Positions 60,587 through 64,000 of a stretch of DNA of 64,000 bases are shown piece by piece. Position numbers and translations under genes: made by a program. The notes beneath the pieces were generated by a model that saw only the letters and a program-made list of their open reading frames with translations, did not search any database and was not told the DNA's origin. Position 1 is the first letter of the stretch, and every line of letters starts with the position of its first letter. This DNA comes from Candidatus Poribacteria bacterium. GTDB lineage: Bacteria > Poribacteria > WGA-4E > PCPOR2b. The stretch covers positions 1 through 64,000 of the forward strand of contig JAJECO010000091.1 in NCBI GenBank assembly GCA_022822005.1, written 5' to 3'.

Positions 60587-62983
60587 ATGAATGTAAGTAT
60601 CAAGTGGTTAAAGGAATATGTCGAGTTCGATCTATCCCCCGAAGCACTGGCAGACCGTTTGTTGATGTTAGGCATGGAAATCGAATCCATCAAACAGCTT
60701 GGAGAAGGGCTGGATCGGGTAGTCGTTGGCAGAATCAATACCGTAGAGAAGCACCCAAAAGCAGATAAACTCGTGCTTTGCAACGTTGATGTCGGGTCGG
60801 GCACGGACGCGCAAATCGTCTGCGGTGCCCCCAATGCACGTGAAGGGTTGGTTGCCCCCGTTGCCCTCATTGGTGCACAGTTGCCCAACGGGTTGACGAT
60901 TAAGCGGGCAAAAATTCGGGGCGAGGAATCGAGTGGGATGCTCTGCTCCCAACAGGAATTGGCGATTTCAGATGAGGCATCAGGCTTGATGGAACTCCCA
61001 GATGACACGCAAATTGGCGCCCCGATTGTCGAAGCTCTCGGTTTGGACGATGTTGTGCTGGAACTTGAGATCACGCCCAACCGCCCGGATTGCCTCAGCA
61101 TGATCGGGGTCGCCAGAGAAATTAGTGTGACTACGGGAAATCCACTCACGCTGCCCGACATAGATGTCCAAGAGGAAACGGCAGATATCCACAATCTCAC
61201 CAGTGTAACGATTGAAGATCCAGAACTCTGTCCACGTTACGCAGCGCGAGTTATCCGAGGCGTCAAAATCGCCCCTTCACCCGTTTGGCTACAGCGTCGG
61301 CTCGAATCTATCGGTGTCGGGACGATTAACAACATCGTTGATATTACCAATTACGTCCTGATGGAATATGGCCATCCCCTGCACGCCTTCGATTATCATC
61401 GACTGGCTGAGAACCGGATCGTTGTCCGCCGCGCTAAATCGGGTGAGACACTGAAGACAATCGATGCAGAAGAACGTGAATTGACGCCCGACATGCTTGT
61501 CATTGCCGATGCGGAGAACCCGGTCGCGTTGGCGGGTGTGATGGGCGGTTTTGATTCAGAGATTACTGATCAGACGGTTGATGTGCTGCTTGAGAGTGCG
61601 TATTTCCACCCACCGAGCATTCGGAAAACGTCAAAGGCTTTGGGAATGCACACCGAAGCCTCCCACCGATTTGAACGTGGTGCAGACCCCGAAGGTGTTA
61701 TCCCCGCGATCAACCGTGCGGCACAACTCATCGTGAAAATCGCCGGTGGAGAGATCTGTTCGGGGATTATTGATGTCTATCCGGGTGAGCGAGAAACTCC
61801 CAACATTACACTCCGTCCAGAGCGCGTCAACTTTGTCCTGGGAACGGAAATTGCCGACGATGATATACGTGGGATCCTGACTCGTCTCGGTTTTGCCGTA
61901 TCCGATGCGTTTGAAGTGACCGCCCCCACCTTTCGCCCCGATGTAGAACAGGAGATAGATTTGGTCGAGGAGATTGCACGTGTCTACGGGTTCGACAACA
62001 TCCCAACCACGCTGCCGAGAGGCGACATTCCTATCCCGAAGGTTGAACCTAAAGAGGATCTGCGCGAGCGTGTGAAAACGTATCTTCTACAGTGTGGCAT
62101 GATGGAGGCGATGAATTACGCATTTTATCATCCGGACGTTTTTGATCGCATCCGCCTTCCATCAACAGATCCACTTCGTCAGGCAGTTCAAATTGCGAAT
62201 CCGTTGAGCGTAGACCAGTCGATTATGCGAACGACCTTGCTTCCCAGCTTGCTCGCGAATGCCCAGCGTAACCGGAATCATCAAATTAACGATGTGCAAT
62301 TCTTTGAGTGCAGCAAGGTCTTTATTCCAAACGGTACGGATGAATATCCAAATGAACCTGAACGCGTCGCGGGTATGATTACGGGTAGTCTCGGCGCGGG
62401 TGTATACGGTGATCCATTTCGTCCAGCAGACTTCTTCGACGTTAAAGGAATTGTCGAAGGTATGTTGGACCGATGCGGTCTATCCGATTATACCGTCACT
62501 CACACCGACCATCCCGCCTTCCATCCGGGCCGCCGGGCAGAAATCTGCATCAAGGATAAAACGCTCTGCGTTTTCGGTGAAGCCCACCCAGAGGTGTTGG
62601 GAAATTACGACCTACCCAATAAGGCTTATCTGTTTGAACTCGATTTCGAGAGATTGGTCGATGTGGTAGAACCGCTGAAGCAATTCGAGCCTATCCCAAT
62701 CTACCCCAGTGTGAATCGGGACCTCGCCATTGTGTTAGATACAGATATACCTGCCAGCCGTCCGATTGAAATTATCGAATCTACCGGCGGCGAGTTAGTC
62801 TCTTCGTTGCATCTGTTCGATGTCTACACAGGCGAGCAGGTCCCCGAAGGGAAGAAAAGTTTAGCGTTTGCAATTGAATATCGCTCGACAACGGAGACGC
62901 TCACGGATGAAATTGTCGATCGAGTTCACGGCGGGATTTTAGAACGGTTAGAACAGGAGCTGGGGGCGACACTGCGCAGTTGA
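60587..62983 (+). CDS. pheT: phenylalanyl-tRNA synthetase beta subunit
   Basis: A 798-residue subunit with full bacterial architecture: an EMAP/tRNA-binding domain at ~40-150 (VVVGRINTVEKHPKADKL), the B3/B4 editing domain (TSKALGMHTEASHRFERGAD near residues 345-365), the B5 DNA-binding-like domain, the catalytic-like domain (EEIARVYGFDNIP) and the C-terminal anticodon-binding FDX-ACB domain (YPSVNRDLAIVL). It forms the alpha2-beta2 synthetase with PheS and edits Tyr-tRNA-Phe. The ATG is preceded by GGAGG. It converges with a reverse gene 15 bases away. Confidence 0.97.
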   Translation: MNVSIKWLKEYVEFDLSPEALADRLLMLGMEIESIKQLGEGLDRVVVGRINTVEKHPKADKLVLCNVDVGSGTDAQIVCGAPNAREGLVAPVALIGAQLPNGLTIKRAKIRGEESSGMLCSQQELAISDEASGLMELPDDTQIGAPIVEALGLDDVVLELEITPNRPDCLSMIGVAREISVTTGNPLTLPDIDVQEETADIHNLTSVTIEDPELCPRYAARVIRGVKIAPSPVWLQRRLESIGVGTINNIVDITNYVLMEYGHPLHAFDYHRLAENRIVVRRAKSGETLKTIDAEERELTPDMLVIADAENPVALAGVMGGFDSEITDQTVDVLLESAYFHPPSIRKTSKALGMHTEASHRFERGADPEGVIPAINRAAQLIVKIAGGEICSGIIDVYPGERETPNITLRPERVNFVLGTEIADDDIRGILTRLGFAVSDAFEVTAPTFRPDVEQEIDLVEEIARVYGFDNIPTTLPRGDIPIPKVEPKEDLRERVKTYLLQCGMMEAMNYAFYHPDVFDRIRLPSTDPLRQAVQIANPLSVDQSIMRTTLLPSLLANAQRNRNHQINDVQFFECSKVFIPNGTDEYPNEPERVAGMITGSLGAGVYGDPFRPADFFDVKGIVEGMLDRCGLSDYTVTHTDHPAFHPGRRAEICIKDKTLCVFGEAHPEVLGNYDLPNKAYLFELDFERLVDVVEPLKQFEPIPIYPSVNRDLAIVLDTDIPASRPIEIIESTGGELVSSLHLFDVYTGEQVPEGKKSLAFAIEYRSTTETLTDEIVDRVHGGILERLEQELGATLRS

Positions 62984-62998
62984 TCGGTGTCGCAGCGG

Positions 62999-64000
62999 TT
63001 ATCGGTGCCACCATCTTCGTTTAGACTTGGCTTCCGGCAGGTGGGGTTGAAGAGATTTTTCGGAGCGTAGGGATTTGAGCAGGTTCGATATTTCCTTGTT
63101 CTTTCCGTCGGTCTCTAAGGCAACTTCGCAGATTGCAACGGCGCGTCCCCCAACTGCCGGATCCTGTGTCGCTTGATAGGCAAGTCCGCAGATTGCTGCA
63201 GCGGCACCGTTGTATTCCGCTGGCTCAATCCCAGTCGGTAGTTCATCGGGAAGCCAGTCGAGAAGTGCAAGCCCAACCTGCCACGCCTCAGACTGCGCGT
63301 CACAAATCAGCTTGCGATACAACGAATCGGTCGACGAGTCATCGAGCCAATATGCTTGCTCGTAGCAGGCAGCCGCCTCGTCATACGCTTCATTGGCGAC
63401 GTGCAGCTTCGCCAATTCCGTATAAAATGCGTACAGTCCACGATCAGTGATGGCATACAATTCATGCTGCGTTTCCGTCAGCCACTCGCCTGCTTCCAGA
63501 AATTCGATCGCTGAATTCTTCTCATCCTCTGTAATAATAATACCTGTGAGGAGGTGCTTTGCTACCGCCGCGTTCGGGTAAATTTTGGTACGGCTCTTCA
63601 TTAGAGGATACGCCTGCGCCGGCTTGTCCATCTGAAGCAGCTTGAGCCCTGTTGCAATTCGGAAAAGCGAGACGATTGAATCGCTGTTTTTTCGCGCCCT
63701 TTCATCAAAGACCGATGCTTGGTTGTCGGCAATGTAGCGATTAAGGGACTCTAATTCCGATCGGATAGTCGGATCTGCTGGATCGTCTTGGTGCGCCTGT
63801 GCAAGGAACCTTTGGGCGGTAAACAATTCATCCCACTCCCGATAGATTCGACCAAGCGACAAATTCGCTTGCGCGAGAAGTGATGTCGCGATGGCGACAG
63901 ACGCAATGGTATCCCACGCTTGGATCGCTGTCGAAAGCTCCTTCGGTGCCGTCAGCGTTTGCGCATAACCGACAAACTGATCTAACTCCGCCCGGATTTT
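62999..64000 (-). CDS. TPR-like repeat protein, 5'-partial at the window edge
   Basis: At least 333 residues. The frame is open past a TTG at 63862 through 46 further codons (KIRAELDQFVGYAQTLTAPK...) to the last base of the window, so the true N-terminus lies beyond. The sequence is a string of helix pairs with TPR spacing and Ala/Leu/Tyr at repeat positions (SLGRIYREWDELFTAQRFLAQA; AACYEQAYWLDD), and a basic C-terminal end (KSKRRWWHR). TPR arrays bind other proteins; no catalytic domain is visible in the seen part. Confidence 0.75.
   Translation of the reverse strand, partial: KIRAELDQFVGYAQTLTAPKELSTAIQAWDTIASVAIATSLLAQANLSLGRIYREWDELFTAQRFLAQAHQDDPADPTIRSELESLNRYIADNQASVFDERARKNSDSIVSLFRIATGLKLLQMDKPAQAYPLMKSRTKIYPNAAVAKHLLTGIIITEDEKNSAIEFLEAGEWLTETQHELYAITDRGLYAFYTELAKLHVANEAYDEAAACYEQAYWLDDSSTDSLYRKLICDAQSEAWQVGLALLDWLPDELPTGIEPAEYNGAAAAICGLAYQATQDPAVGGRAVAICEVALETDGKNKEISNLLKSLRSEKSLQPHLPEAKSKRRWWHR

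Overview
The window looks like chromosome from an uncultured, environmental Gram-negative-type bacterium. The best guess is the Candidatus Poribacteria / Planctomycetes-like neighbourhood of the tree. This is inferred from the mix of gene families (phytanoyl-CoA dioxygenases, HEAT, kelch and WD40 proteins, many sugar-isomerase TIM barrels, an Armatimonadetes/Poribacteria-type DUF6785 protein, a deoxyhypusine-synthase-like protein) and not from a marker-gene comparison. A TonB-dependent receptor, a lipoprotein and cytochrome bd indicate a cell with an outer membrane. TGA is used as an ordinary stop, and AGGAG-type ribosome sites and TTGACA/TATAAT promoters are common. I saw no tRNA, rRNA or CRISPR array.

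Layout. 0-2.7 kb: a small protein, a CobW-type metallochaperone GTPase and a WD40 propeller, tightly packed. 2.8-5.7 kb: cytochrome bd oxidase (cydAB, reverse) directly behind a broken phytanoyl-CoA dioxygenase. 6-9.6 kb: an unknown protein, a Nudix hydrolase, an M28 peptidase and a mannonate-dehydratase-like protein. 9.7-12.5 kb: a wrecked acetyltransferase, then a tandem pair of proteins joining an ADP-ribosyltransferase/KptA-like N-terminus to HEAT repeats. 12.6-14.6 kb: an HpcH/HpaI aldolase and an enolase-superfamily dehydratase. 14.6-18 kb: a degraded accessory strip with at least four miniature inverted-repeat elements, broken small genes, a HEPN-motif protein and a truncated gene start, leading into a single-chain MmeI-like restriction-modification enzyme (18.0-20.8 kb).

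21-27 kb (reverse): an apparent operon birA, VOC protein, deacetylase-like protein, PhyH-HEAT fusion, PhyH, SDR. 27-38.5 kb (mostly forward): acetate kinase, kelch protein, sugar isomerase, amidohydrolase, TonB receptor, rhodanese, a reverse sugar isomerase, an orphan ABC permease and a Gfo/Idh/MocA oxidoreductase. 38.5-47.3 kb: a ferredoxin-membrane-Hsp20-like fusion ending in a strong terminator, bioA, a glycosidase-like lipoprotein, a deoxyhypusine-synthase-like protein, a 2-hydroxyacid dehydrogenase and a DUF6785 membrane protein. 47.4-50.4 kb: tatA, tatC, a coiled-coil zinc-ribbon protein and a cell-wall amidase. 50.5-54 kb (reverse): membrane protein, purF, small membrane protein, purM from one near-consensus promoter. 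54.2-57.8 kb: SGNH hydrolase, DapA-like lyase, glycolate-oxidase-like flavoprotein and a membrane protein. 57.9-63 kb: infC (probably with an AUU start), rpmI, rplT, a phenylalanine T-box leader and pheST. A TPR-like protein runs off the right edge.

The catabolic genes (aldolase, dehydratases, sugar isomerases, MocA oxidoreductase, DapA-like lyase, glycolate oxidase, PhyH, SDR) read as a scavenger's sugar-acid and small-molecule repertoire scattered in short operons. The 9.7-21 kb stretch is the most plastic part. It carries the strongest candidates for undescribed biology, the ART-like/HEAT pair and the HEPN protein beside the restriction enzyme.
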